This document shows, in pieces, positions 6,980 to 15,363 of a stretch of 32,773 nucleotides of DNA; within the stretch, counting starts at the first letter, position 1, and each line of letters opens with the position of its first letter. A program made the position numbers and the translations under genes. The notes beneath the pieces were generated by a model that worked only from the letters and a program-made list of their open reading frames with translations, was not told where the DNA came from and made no database searches. Source of the DNA: an uncultured Lachnospiraceae bacterium (GTDB taxonomy: Bacteria > Bacillota > Clostridia > Lachnospirales > Lachnospiraceae); the NCBI GenBank assembly GCA_947626795.1, contig CANQTH010000029.1:1-32773 (forward strand). The letters are read 5' to 3'.

Positions 6980-8614
6980 ATGCAGTATGAGTTTTTAAAG
7001 GATTTTCCCCGGAGGATGAAGCACGTCGGGCTGTATGTTGCGCTGGCGCAGAACAGCTTGCAGAAAGCGTCCTGGAAAAAATACGGCTTCCAGAAAGCGG
7101 ACGAGCAGTTCAATGTAGTCTTCGCCGTCCTTTTGTATATCATGGAGCAGTCCTTAAAGGAGGAGCATTGCACGATAGACGATATCGGCACGTATCTGGA
7201 CGACATCAACACGCAGTATCTCGAAAAAGAAATGTCGTATGAGGATTGCCGCGGCCTGGGCGATTTCATCGTCAATACCGTGCTTTCCAATGAGGGGAAA
7301 GCCATGTATTTTGACGGCTTCCATTTTGGGAAGAAAGAGTACCAGGCCATGAACGTCAGCTATGTGGCGAACCGGATCGTCTACAACGAGCAGGAGGTCC
7401 GGCGCACGTCGTATTACCTGACGGACGACGGGTACGCCCTCTTGCTGTCCACGCTGGAAATCGAGGACAATATGAAGCTGACGATACACGAGATGGTCTT
7501 CCAGATGCATTTGGAGAAACAAAGCTACGATAAGGCCGCGGATGAGATCAAGAACGTGTTCAGCCTTTTACGCATCCAGCTCCAGAAGATCCGGGAGGCC
7601 ATGGGGAAGATCCGCCGCAACGCGCTGGATTATTCCGTGCGCGACTATGAGGAGATCCTGCAGGGGAACTTAGAGACGATCGGCGACACGAAAAAGAAAT
7701 TCCAGGATTACAGGAAGCTGGTGCGGGACCGCGCGAAGGAGCTTGAGGAAGCGAACATCAACGTGCGGAAGCTGACGGAGCGCGAGGAAGAGAAGCTGGG
7801 CTACCTGCACGAGATCGAGCAGTACTTAAGCCGTTCCATTGACGAGCATCAGAAGATCCTGAGCAGCCATTTTGACTTGAAGTCTTTGTATACGAAGGAA
7901 TTGGAGGCGTTGTCCCAGATGTCTTTGATCCGGCGGTTCCCGTTCCGGGCGGGCTTTTATGACAAGGTTTTAGAGCAGCCGCAGGCTTTGGCCAGCCTGG
8001 AATATTTCCTGCGGCCGCTGTTTGGGCGGGAGCCGGAAAAATCCTATAACCTGAACAAGGCCTTCCAGCTGCAGAGGCCGTCCCGCAGGCGCGCGGAGGA
8101 GGACGGCGGGGAGACGCTGGATTTCGACGGGGAAGCGTGGGAGCGCGAGCAGGAAGAGCTGCGCGCAAGGAAGCTGCGGCGTTATGAGGACAGCCTCGCC
8201 TGCCTGCTGGGATACGCGGCCCCAAAGGGGGAGATCACGCTCGCGGAGCTGGCGCGCCAGACGGAAGGATCGGAGGGCGTAAGGGAAGTCCTGCTCCCGG
8301 ACGTGCAAGTCTTTAAGGAAATCATCGTGGAGCTGATCCGGCATAAGGAAATCGACGTTTGGGCGCTGCGGAAAGAGCAGAGCGAGTACATTGGGGAGCC
8401 TGCAAAGGAATTTCAGCTAGGCCCCATGCTGCTGTATCTGACGGAAGAATATCCGGAGTTCCGGGATGTTTGGAGAGTGGGGGCTTATCGCCTGGAAGGC
8501 GGGGAGAAGGCGTGCTTTGCAGACGTCCCGGATGGGGACGGCGGGCGGAAGGCCGTCTATTGCTCCAATGTCCGGATCTTTGTTGAGATGGGAGGGGAAA
8601 GCCATGGCGTATGA
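6980..8614 (+). CDS. jetA: Wadjet kleisin-like subunit JetA
   Basis: The 544-residue protein is placed as JetA, the MukF/kleisin-like bridge of the Wadjet SMC complex. It opens with a hydrophobic winged-helix-like segment (residues 1-80). A long charged helical middle follows (about 190-330), including KLTEREEEKLGYLHEIEQYL. A C-terminal helix-turn-helix-like segment (about 420-520) has LAELARQTEGSEGVREVLLPDVQVF. It resembles the JetA family found in clostridial Wadjet loci (type II, PF18982/formerly DUF5716); that type label is from memory. The ATG at 6980 is four bases after the jetD stop, with GGGGGATGAGG upstream. The gene overlaps jetB by 11 nt, indicating translational coupling. Confidence 0.85.
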   Translation: MQYEFLKDFPRRMKHVGLYVALAQNSLQKASWKKYGFQKADEQFNVVFAVLLYIMEQSLKEEHCTIDDIGTYLDDINTQYLEKEMSYEDCRGLGDFIVNTVLSNEGKAMYFDGFHFGKKEYQAMNVSYVANRIVYNEQEVRRTSYYLTDDGYALLLSTLEIEDNMKLTIHEMVFQMHLEKQSYDKAADEIKNVFSLLRIQLQKIREAMGKIRRNALDYSVRDYEEILQGNLETIGDTKKKFQDYRKLVRDRAKELEEANINVRKLTEREEEKLGYLHEIEQYLSRSIDEHQKILSSHFDLKSLYTKELEALSQMSLIRRFPFRAGFYDKVLEQPQALASLEYFLRPLFGREPEKSYNLNKAFQLQRPSRRRAEEDGGETLDFDGEAWEREQEELRARKLRRYEDSLACLLGYAAPKGEITLAELARQTEGSEGVREVLLPDVQVFKEIIVELIRHKEIDVWALRKEQSEYIGEPAKEFQLGPMLLYLTEEYPEFRDVWRVGAYRLEGGEKACFADVPDGDGGRKAVYCSNVRIFVEMGGESHGV

Positions 8615-9458
8615 GGCGGAGGCGGTTCGGCGCAGCCAGGAGGTCTTTTATTACCTGTTAGAGCATCGGGAGCTGAAGGAAGAGGATGAGGAGCAGCTAT
8701 ACCGGGCGTATGCGGAGCGCGAGGACGTGCAGAGCCTGGTAAAGTCCCAGGGCGAGGCCGCGCGGTGCGACGTGGAGCGGTATGGGAACGTGATCTATCT
8801 GATCCCCAAGGAGGACAATGATTTCCTCGGGTTCTCAAAGGCGCAGCTTAAAAGCGCGCTGTGCAAGTCCAACGCGACGGATAAGGATTATTATCTTTCG
8901 CAGTTCGCGATCCTGACGCTTTTGGTGGAATTTTTCGACGGGCAGGGAAGCAGCAGCAAATCCCGGGAATACATCCGGGTGGGGGAGCTGCAGAACTGCA
9001 TTTCGGCCAGGCTGCGGGAAGGAGCGGCTTTCGTGACGGAGGAAAAAGAAGAAGAGGCGGGGATCGCGTTTTCCGACATGGCGGAAGCGTACGAGTCCCT
9101 GCGCTCCGACGAGAAAGGGTCCCGCGCGAAGACGACGAAGGAAGGGTTTTTGCGCAACATCCTCATGTTCCTGCAAAAGCAGGGGCTGATCGAGTACGTG
9201 GAGCAGGATGAGATGGTGAAGACGACGAAGAAGCTCGACAGCTTCATGGACTGGAACCTGCTGAACCAGAACAATTACCAGCGGGTCCAGAAGATCTTAG
9301 GGGAAGCGCGGGACGCGGGCGCAGAAGAGAAAAGGGAACCGTCTGGCGAAGGAGGGAGCCGTCCCGATGAAGGCAGTCTTAGGGCGGGCGGATCCCACAA
9401 CCGGGAAACCGCAGAGGTGGACGGCCATGAGAGAAGCGGGGAGAGGGAAGGGACATGA
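8604..9458 (+). CDS. jetB: Wadjet KITE-like subunit JetB (DUF4194)
   Basis: The 284-residue product matches the DUF4194/MukE-like JetB family, small winged-helix proteins that sit on the kleisin. The typical core has YGNVIYLIPKEDNDFLGFSKAQLK, followed by DKDYYLSQFAILTLLVEFF, and a second winged helix ending in the GLIEYVEQDEMVKTT strand. It has an extra disordered tail of about 50 residues, rich in Gly, Glu, Arg and Ser (after KILGEARD), which is unusual and runs into the jetC ribosome binding site. The ATG at 8604 is supported by GGAGGGG (8591-8597); it overlaps jetA by 11 nt and jetC by 4 nt (ATGA). Confidence 0.87.
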   Translation: MAYEAEAVRRSQEVFYYLLEHRELKEEDEEQLYRAYAEREDVQSLVKSQGEAARCDVERYGNVIYLIPKEDNDFLGFSKAQLKSALCKSNATDKDYYLSQFAILTLLVEFFDGQGSSSKSREYIRVGELQNCISARLREGAAFVTEEKEEEAGIAFSDMAEAYESLRSDEKGSRAKTTKEGFLRNILMFLQKQGLIEYVEQDEMVKTTKKLDSFMDWNLLNQNNYQRVQKILGEARDAGAEEKREPSGEGGSRPDEGSLRAGGSHNRETAEVDGHERSGEREGT

Positions 9459-12400
9459 GCAAGATAAACGCTGTGAGGCTGGTCAACATCAATTACAACA
9501 ACAACGCGATCCGCATCAGCGACGAGACGTTCCATTTTAACGGGAAAAGCACATTGCTGTCGCTGCGCAACGGGGGCGGGAAGTCCGTGCTGGTGCAGAT
9601 GATGACGGCGCCGTTCGTGCATAAGCGGTACCGGGACGCAAAGAACCGCCCGTTTTCAGGATATTTCACAACGGGCAGGCCGTCGTTCATCCTGGTGGAA
9701 TGGGCGCTCGACCAGGGGGCGGGCTACATGACGGCGGGGATGATGGTGCGGAGGAGCCAGGAGCCTGGGGAGGACGGCGCGGAAGGCCTTGAGACGGTGA
9801 ATTTCATCAGCGAGTACGAAGGCCCCTGCGTCCAGGACATCAGTCATTTGCCGATTGTGGAGAAGAAGAAGCGCGAAGTGTCCTTGAAGGGATTTGCCGC
9901 GTGCCGCCAGATGTTCGAGGCGTATAAAAAAGAGAAGCCTGCGAAATTTTTTGTGTACGACATGGGAAACCTTTCCCAGTCGCGCCAGTATTTTGAGAAG
10001 CTGCAGGAATACCAGGTTAATTACCGGGAGTGGGAAGGGATCATCAAAAAGGTCAACGCGAAGGAGTCAGGCCTGTCCGACCTGTTCGCCGATTGCCGCG
10101 ACGAGAGGGGGCTGGCGGAGAAGTGGTTTTTGGACGCCGTGGAAAAGAAGCTGGACAAGGATGGAAGCCGCATGGGCGGGTTTCAATCCATCCTGGGGAA
10201 GTACGTGGGGCAGTATAAGGACAACCAGTCGAAGATCAAGAAGCGCGACAACATCCGCCTGTTCTGGGAGGAGGCCGCGAAGATCGGGGAGAGGAACAAA
10301 AGCCTGATGGAGGGCGAGCGGCAGGTGGCGGAGCAGGAGAACCGGATCGCCTGCTTTTGCCGGGAATTGGAAGGCCTGCACCAGCGCGCGTCGGAAGAGG
10401 CGGAAGAGAACGAGGCGAAGACGTTGGGCGTCTTGCAGAAAATGCGGCGCCTGGAATACGAAAAGCTGTCCGGGGAGTATTACAAGCTAGAAGAAGAGAA
10501 GCGGTTCCATGCCGGGAGCCGCGACATGGCCGGGATGGAAAAAGAGGCGTTGGAGCGCGAGACCCGCAAGATCGAGGAAAAGCTCCGCCTGCTGCGCTGC
10601 GCGCGGCAGCAGGAGATCGCGGACGGCGAGAAAGCGGAGTGGGAACGGTCGCGCCAGCAGCTTGCGGTCGCGAAGGAACGGGACGCGGACTTAGGGCCGG
10701 AGCGCGGCTGCCTGGGAAGCCTCTTGAAAAAGCATTACGCGCAGGCGGCGGAAGGGACGCGGGAAGAGCAGGAAAAGAACATCCTTGCGCAGCGGGAGAC
10801 AGAAGGCAAGATCCGAAAGGGGCAGGAAACGCTCGCGGACTTGGAGGAGTCCCTGCGGGAAAACGCGCTGCGGGCCGGGGAACTGAAAGGCAGGGTCGCG
10901 GCGTATGCCGAGCGGGAAGCGTGGTTCAACCGGAAGCATGGGGAGGCGCTCACACGGAACCTCTTAGGGGAGTACGAGCCGGGCAGCCTGGAGATCTTCC
11001 AGGAGAGCTGCCGGAAGCAATTAGAGGGCGCGCTCCGGGAAAAGTCCGCGAAAAGCCGGGAATACGAGCAGGCGGGTCGGGAAAAGGCGGGCTTGGAGCG
11101 CAGCGTCGCGGGCCAGAAGGAGGAAAAGATCCGGACGGCTGCCCTGCGCAGGCAGCAGGAGGCGTTAAAGCAGGAGTATGACGCCCAGCTTGAGGCGCGG
11201 CGCGCCATCTTGAAATACCTGGACTTAGACGAGGGGGCGCTGTTTGAGGAGGAGCGGATCTTCCAGGCGGCGGACCGCAAATTGAGGGAGATCGAGGACG
11301 TGCGGCGGAAGCTGGAGCGGGAAGAGAACGAGCTGCAGAAAGAACGCCGGAGCCTGACGGAAGGCAGGGCGATCGAGCTGCCGGAAGGCCTGGAGGCGGA
11401 ATTTGAGAGCTGGGGCGTCCATCCGGTGCATGGCATGGAGTGGCTCAAGAAGAACGGGTATCCGGAGGAGAAAAACCGGGAGCTTGCCCGCAGGAACCCG
11501 TTTTTGCCTTATTCCCTGGTCCTGACGGAGGGAGAGGCGGAAAAGCTGCGGCAGATGCGCGGAAGCGTCCCGACCTCGTTCCCGATCCCGATCCTTTTGC
11601 GGAGCGAGCTTGGGCAGGGGGAGGAAGCGGGCGGCGCAAGCCTGCTGGAGCTGCCGGGCGCGCGCTTTTACCTGCTTTTCAACGAGAATCTGCTGGACGA
11701 GGAAAAGCTGCGCCAGCTTGTGGCGGAGAAGAGCCGCCGGATCGAGGAAAAGCAGGGACAGATCGCCATCCGGAAAGAAGAGTACGGGAATTATTTTTCC
11801 TGGAAGGAGCAGGTGAAAAACCAGAGCGTCCGGAAGGGGAGATACCAGGAGGCCGAAAGCCGGATCGCGGAGCTGGAAGGGCGGATGGAGGAGCTGGACG
11901 GCGGCATCCGCGCGTCGTCCCAGGAGCTTGCCGCCCTGCAGGAACGGATCGTTTCCCTGGAAAAGGAGATCCGCTCGTTAGAACAGCGGGCCGAAGGCCT
12001 GCGGCAAAAAGAAGCGGATCTCGCGGAGCTGGCCGAGGCTTACGCGGAATACCAGGAGGGCCTGCGGCAGCAGGAAAAATGCCGGAAGGAAGAAAGCAGG
12101 CTGACGGAGCGGAAAAAGATATTCGCCGCCCAGACCGAAAAATGGCGGGAAGAGCTGCAGAGCCTAAAGAACGGCCAGGCGGGCTTAGAGCGGCTGCGGG
12201 AGAGGCAGGAGGGGCAGCTTGCCCTTTACCTGGATCACCAGGAGATCCCGGCGGACGGGAGCTTGCCCATGCCGGAAGGCGCGCGGATCCCGCCGTTAGC
12301 GCGGGAGGCCGCAAAAGAGCTTTCGGAGCGGCAAAAAGAGGGGCGGCCAGGCGGCGTGTTCGGGCGGGAGCTTTTGGAAAAGCTGGAGGCCCGGTACGCG

Positions 12401-13957
12401 GCGGTCACGTCAGGGGCGTCGCGTGAGCTGCGGGAGCTTGAGCGGGCGGAGCAGAAAAACGGCGTAAGGTACCGGCAGGCGAAGGAAGAGCTGGAACACC
12501 TCCGCGCAAAGTATGGATTTTCAGACGGCGCGTGGCGCGGCGTCGCTTACAGCCGCAAGGAGGAGAGCGACCAGGAGGCTTATCTGGCGGACCGCCGGGA
12601 CAAGATCCGGGAGAAAGACGTCTTGTGGCGGGAAGAGGATAAGCGCGCGGCCCTGCTGGGGCAGCAGGGCGCAGAGCGGCTGCGGCGGATCTTAGAGGAG
12701 TGCGGCGAGGACGCGCCCCTGCCCAAAGAGGAGATCCGAAGCGAGGATCTTGAGGCGCGCAGGAACGGGCTGGAGTACCAAAAGCAGGAGCTGGAGCAGG
12801 AAGGCAGGCGACTGGACGGCCGCCTGCGCAGCTATGGGGAGACGCTGGCCGCGCTTGCGGAATACAGCGAGTTCCAGGTAAGGGAGGATGTTGCGTGGGA
12901 AGAGGATCTTTCCCTGCTGGACGCGCGGGCCCTGCGGGAAGCAAAAGGGATTTTAGCGCGGGATTATAACAGGCTGCGCGAGAGCAGGCGGCAGGCGGGG
13001 GAACGGCTGGCGGCGCAGATCGGCCAGACTGCGCGGATGGAGGCGTTCCAGGAGGATTTTTACCGCAAGCCGCTTGAGGCGATGCTCGCGCTGGCCTCGG
13101 ACGGCGCGCAGGTGCAGCGGCAGTTGGAGACGACGGAGCAGTCTTACCGGAACTTGATGGGGAAGCTGGAAGTGGACATTTCCCTCGTGGAAAAAGAGAA
13201 GGACAAGATCGTGGAGCTTCTCGAAGATTATCTGCGGGAAGTGCATGAGAGCCTGGGGAAGATCGACCAAAACTCGACGATCTCCATTCGGGAACGCCCG
13301 GTGAAGATGTTGAAGATCGAGCTTCCGTCCTGGGAGGAAAACGCGGGTGCCTACCATCTGCGGCTGCACGGCTTCCTCGACGAGCTGACGCAGAAAGGAA
13401 TCGGGATTTTTGAGAAAAATGAGAACGCGCAGGAATATTTTGGGACGCAGTTGACGACGAAGAACCTCTACGACACGGTAGTTGGGATCGGGAACGTGCA
13501 GATCCGGCTTTATAAGATCGAGGAGCAGCGGGAATATCCCATTACCTGGGCGGAGGTGGCGAAAAATTCAGGCGGGGAGGGATTTTTGTCGGCCTTTGTA
13601 GTGCTTTCCAGCCTTTTGTATTTCATGCGCAGGGACGACCTGGATATTTTTGCGGACCAAAACGAGGGGAAAGTGCTGCTGATGGACAATCCGTTCGCCC
13701 AGACGAGCGCGGCGCATTTGCTAAAGCCCATGATGGACATGGCGGAAAAGACAAATACGCAGCTCATCTGTTTGAGCGGCCTTGGCGGTGAATCCATTTA
13801 CAGCCGTTTTGACAATATTTACGTGCTGAACCTTGTGACGGCCAGCCTGCGCCAGGGGATGCAGTATCTGCGGCCGGAGCATATGCGCGGACATGAGCCG
13901 GAGACGGTTCTGGCCTCGCAGATCGAAGTCGTGGAGCAGCAGGAATTGGCATTCTGA
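9455..13957 (+). CDS. jetC: Wadjet SMC-like ATPase JetC
   Basis: This 1,500-residue SMC/MukB-like ATPase is the loop-extruding motor of Wadjet. The N-terminal head has a Walker A-type loop NGGGKS at 39-44. Two very long Glu/Arg/Lys-rich coiled coils (about 280-640 and 760-1290) flank a compact hinge (about 643-755). The C-terminal head has the ABC signature NSGGE at 1371-1375 and Walker B VLLMDNPF with D1411-N1412, then a switch-region QLICLSGLGGESI. In canonical SMC proteins the residue after the Walker B aspartate is Glu, so Asn here is notable. The start overlaps the jetB stop (ATGA). High GC content produces many long false reading frames inside this gene. Confidence 0.92.
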   Translation: MSKINAVRLVNINYNNNAIRISDETFHFNGKSTLLSLRNGGGKSVLVQMMTAPFVHKRYRDAKNRPFSGYFTTGRPSFILVEWALDQGAGYMTAGMMVRRSQEPGEDGAEGLETVNFISEYEGPCVQDISHLPIVEKKKREVSLKGFAACRQMFEAYKKEKPAKFFVYDMGNLSQSRQYFEKLQEYQVNYREWEGIIKKVNAKESGLSDLFADCRDERGLAEKWFLDAVEKKLDKDGSRMGGFQSILGKYVGQYKDNQSKIKKRDNIRLFWEEAAKIGERNKSLMEGERQVAEQENRIACFCRELEGLHQRASEEAEENEAKTLGVLQKMRRLEYEKLSGEYYKLEEEKRFHAGSRDMAGMEKEALERETRKIEEKLRLLRCARQQEIADGEKAEWERSRQQLAVAKERDADLGPERGCLGSLLKKHYAQAAEGTREEQEKNILAQRETEGKIRKGQETLADLEESLRENALRAGELKGRVAAYAEREAWFNRKHGEALTRNLLGEYEPGSLEIFQESCRKQLEGALREKSAKSREYEQAGREKAGLERSVAGQKEEKIRTAALRRQQEALKQEYDAQLEARRAILKYLDLDEGALFEEERIFQAADRKLREIEDVRRKLEREENELQKERRSLTEGRAIELPEGLEAEFESWGVHPVHGMEWLKKNGYPEEKNRELARRNPFLPYSLVLTEGEAEKLRQMRGSVPTSFPIPILLRSELGQGEEAGGASLLELPGARFYLLFNENLLDEEKLRQLVAEKSRRIEEKQGQIAIRKEEYGNYFSWKEQVKNQSVRKGRYQEAESRIAELEGRMEELDGGIRASSQELAALQERIVSLEKEIRSLEQRAEGLRQKEADLAELAEAYAEYQEGLRQQEKCRKEESRLTERKKIFAAQTEKWREELQSLKNGQAGLERLRERQEGQLALYLDHQEIPADGSLPMPEGARIPPLAREAAKELSERQKEGRPGGVFGRELLEKLEARYAAVTSGASRELRELERAEQKNGVRYRQAKEELEHLRAKYGFSDGAWRGVAYSRKEESDQEAYLADRRDKIREKDVLWREEDKRAALLGQQGAERLRRILEECGEDAPLPKEEIRSEDLEARRNGLEYQKQELEQEGRRLDGRLRSYGETLAALAEYSEFQVREDVAWEEDLSLLDARALREAKGILARDYNRLRESRRQAGERLAAQIGQTARMEAFQEDFYRKPLEAMLALASDGAQVQRQLETTEQSYRNLMGKLEVDISLVEKEKDKIVELLEDYLREVHESLGKIDQNSTISIRERPVKMLKIELPSWEENAGAYHLRLHGFLDELTQKGIGIFEKNENAQEYFGTQLTTKNLYDTVVGIGNVQIRLYKIEEQREYPITWAEVAKNSGGEGFLSAFVVLSSLLYFMRRDDLDIFADQNEGKVLLMDNPFAQTSAAHLLKPMMDMAEKTNTQLICLSGLGGESIYSRFDNIYVLNLVTASLRQGMQYLRPEHMRGHEPETVLASQIEVVEQQELAF

Positions 13958-14027
13958 GAATGAAATATCACTTCCTGCATGGGTTTCCCAAGGCGCTGCG
14001 CCTTGGTATCCTGAGAATGAAAGATCA
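13951..14027 (+). repeat. Stop-codon 'echo' repeat at the jetC 3' end
   Basis: The 20 nt at 13951-13970, including the TGA of jetC, recur at 14008-14027 with 18 of 20 matches (core CTGAGAATGAAA). The second copy ends exactly on the stop codon of the convergent LanC-like gene, so one copy touches each gene end. The 37-nt spacer contains the hairpin at 13988-14006. Confidence 0.75.
13988..14006. terminator. Perfect hairpin between convergent jetC and lanC-like genes
   Basis: CCAAGGCG (13988-13995) pairs perfectly with CGCCTTGG (13999-14006) over a 3-nt loop. It lies in the 67-bp gap between two convergent operons, the usual place for a bidirectional terminator. Neither side has a proper T-tract, so intrinsic termination is plausible but not certain. 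Confidence 0.5.
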
Positions 14028-15344
14028 GGCGTGCGTCGGGAACGGGTCGTCCAGGAAGCGCCTGACGTGGAAATCCCCGCGTTCCGCGCGCGCCATCTGG
14101 AGCAGCGCGATCCCGATGCCCGCGGCCCCGTCCATGCATCCGACGGGCGTTGTGCATACGTCCGGGGCGATCCGGTCTAAGGCGAGCGGCCATTTTGCCG
14201 CCGGCCCTTCCGGCAATCTTTCAAGCTGCGCGCCCTCCGTCAGGACTTCGGCGCAGGCGCGCGCCTGCGCGAGGAACGCCGGATCTTTGGACGACGCCCA
14301 CAGCCCCAGGTACATATTCAGGATCCCGGCTGTGCCGCAGCAGAGGTTGTAATTGTTCCAGTATCCGGCGCTGCGCAGCCTCGGCGCCCCGGTATCCTCC
14401 AATCCCTGGACGAGGCTTTGGATCGCCTCCTGATAAGCGGCGTTCCCGGTCATTTCCCAGAGCTTGTAAAAGAAGCGCACCGTCCCGGCCGGGCCGTGGC
14501 AGTATCCTAAGTAGAACAGGTCCGGCCTGTCCGGAAGCCCGTGTGGCAGGAGCTTTCCGCGTTTTTGCCTCACGGCGACGGAAGACACGTATTCCGGGAC
14601 GCCTTTTACCGCCTGGAAAAAAGCTTCGTCCCCGCTGGCTTCGTATAATTTCAGCAGCAGATAGCCGACGCCGCACGTCCCCATCGGGAAGTTGGGGTCG
14701 ATGTAATCCTCGGACGCGCCGAAGTAGGCTGGATTGACGCCCAGGTAAGCCTTTTTCCCGCCGCCCATGTCCCTGCTTCTGCTCAGGTAGGCCCTCCCGG
14801 CCGAGATCGCGAACGAGCGGAATTTCTCAGAGTGGAAGGTGTCCGCCGCGAACAGCAAAAAGAGGATCGTGCCCGCGTCCCCGACAATGCCCGGGTAGCT
14901 GGACCAGGAATAGCCGATCCCGTCCGGGGATGGCGCGGCGTCCTCGATGGCCTGTTCCGCGATGGAGCAGGCAAGCGCGCGGTACGCTTCCTTTTTGCAT
15001 ACGAGGAACAGGTGGGCGGCGGCAAATCCGGCCCCGGCCCATCCGCTGGAAAATGCGTAAGGGGAGAAATTGCGTTTTAATTTCCTGTGGCATTCCCAGC
15101 GGTAACGCAGGTAATCGGCCGCGTCCTCAGCCTCCTCCAGATAAGCCTTTTCCCCGGTTGCGTCAAAAAGGCCCAGAAGGAAGAGCAAGATCCCGGACGC
15201 GCCGGCGTATAAGCTGATCTCGTCGTAGTAGATCGGTTTTCCCGCGGCCGCGTCTTCCACGGACCAGAAGGCGCCCGAAGGCCCCTTCTGTTTCCGCGTG
15301 TCGATGAAGCGCATCGCCGCTTTCGCTAATTCAAGATGATCCAT
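14025..15344 (-). CDS. Stand-alone LanC-like (lanthionine cyclase fold) protein
   Basis: The 439-residue protein has the seven repeated Gly-x-x-Gly helix starts of the LanC alpha-toroid: near 47-51, 100-106, 151-158, 222-226, 283-287, 337-340 and 405-409. LanC enzymes add cysteine thiols to dehydroalanine/dehydrobutyrine with a zinc ion. Zinc-ligand positions are YCHGPAG (C282) and LCCGTAG (C335-C336). The second is CCG, not the usual CHG, giving a Cys-Cys-Cys site like that known in some LanM cyclase domains. The usual general-acid His motif (AHG) reads TCG here (C224). It is last in an ABC importer operon, 19 nt after the binding-protein gene, with AGGAGGG before the ATG at 15344. No lanthipeptide precursor or dehydratase is nearby, so the substrate is unknown. 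Confidence 0.85.
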   Translation of the reverse strand: MDHLELAKAAMRFIDTRKQKGPSGAFWSVEDAAAGKPIYYDEISLYAGASGILLFLLGLFDATGEKAYLEEAEDAADYLRYRWECHRKLKRNFSPYAFSSGWAGAGFAAAHLFLVCKKEAYRALACSIAEQAIEDAAPSPDGIGYSWSSYPGIVGDAGTILFLLFAADTFHSEKFRSFAISAGRAYLSRSRDMGGGKKAYLGVNPAYFGASEDYIDPNFPMGTCGVGYLLLKLYEASGDEAFFQAVKGVPEYVSSVAVRQKRGKLLPHGLPDRPDLFYLGYCHGPAGTVRFFYKLWEMTGNAAYQEAIQSLVQGLEDTGAPRLRSAGYWNNYNLCCGTAGILNMYLGLWASSKDPAFLAQARACAEVLTEGAQLERLPEGPAAKWPLALDRIAPDVCTTPVGCMDGAAGIGIALLQMARAERGDFHVRRFLDDPFPTHA

Positions 15345-15363
15345 AGGTCCCTCCTGTCTGTTT

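Noticed and set aside
10357-12426. Long alternative-frame and antisense open frames within jetC
   Set aside because: They are Gly/Arg/Ala-rich, have no ribosome sites and arise from high GC content opposite or within a strongly supported coiled-coil gene.
14150-14737. Plus-strand ORF opposite the LanC-like gene
   Set aside because: Arg/Pro/Ser-rich antisense translation with no ribosome site; the minus strand has clear LanC motifs.
14025-15344. Lantibiotic biosynthesis cluster
   Set aside because: No dehydratase, precursor peptide, protease or exporter was found around the LanC-like gene.
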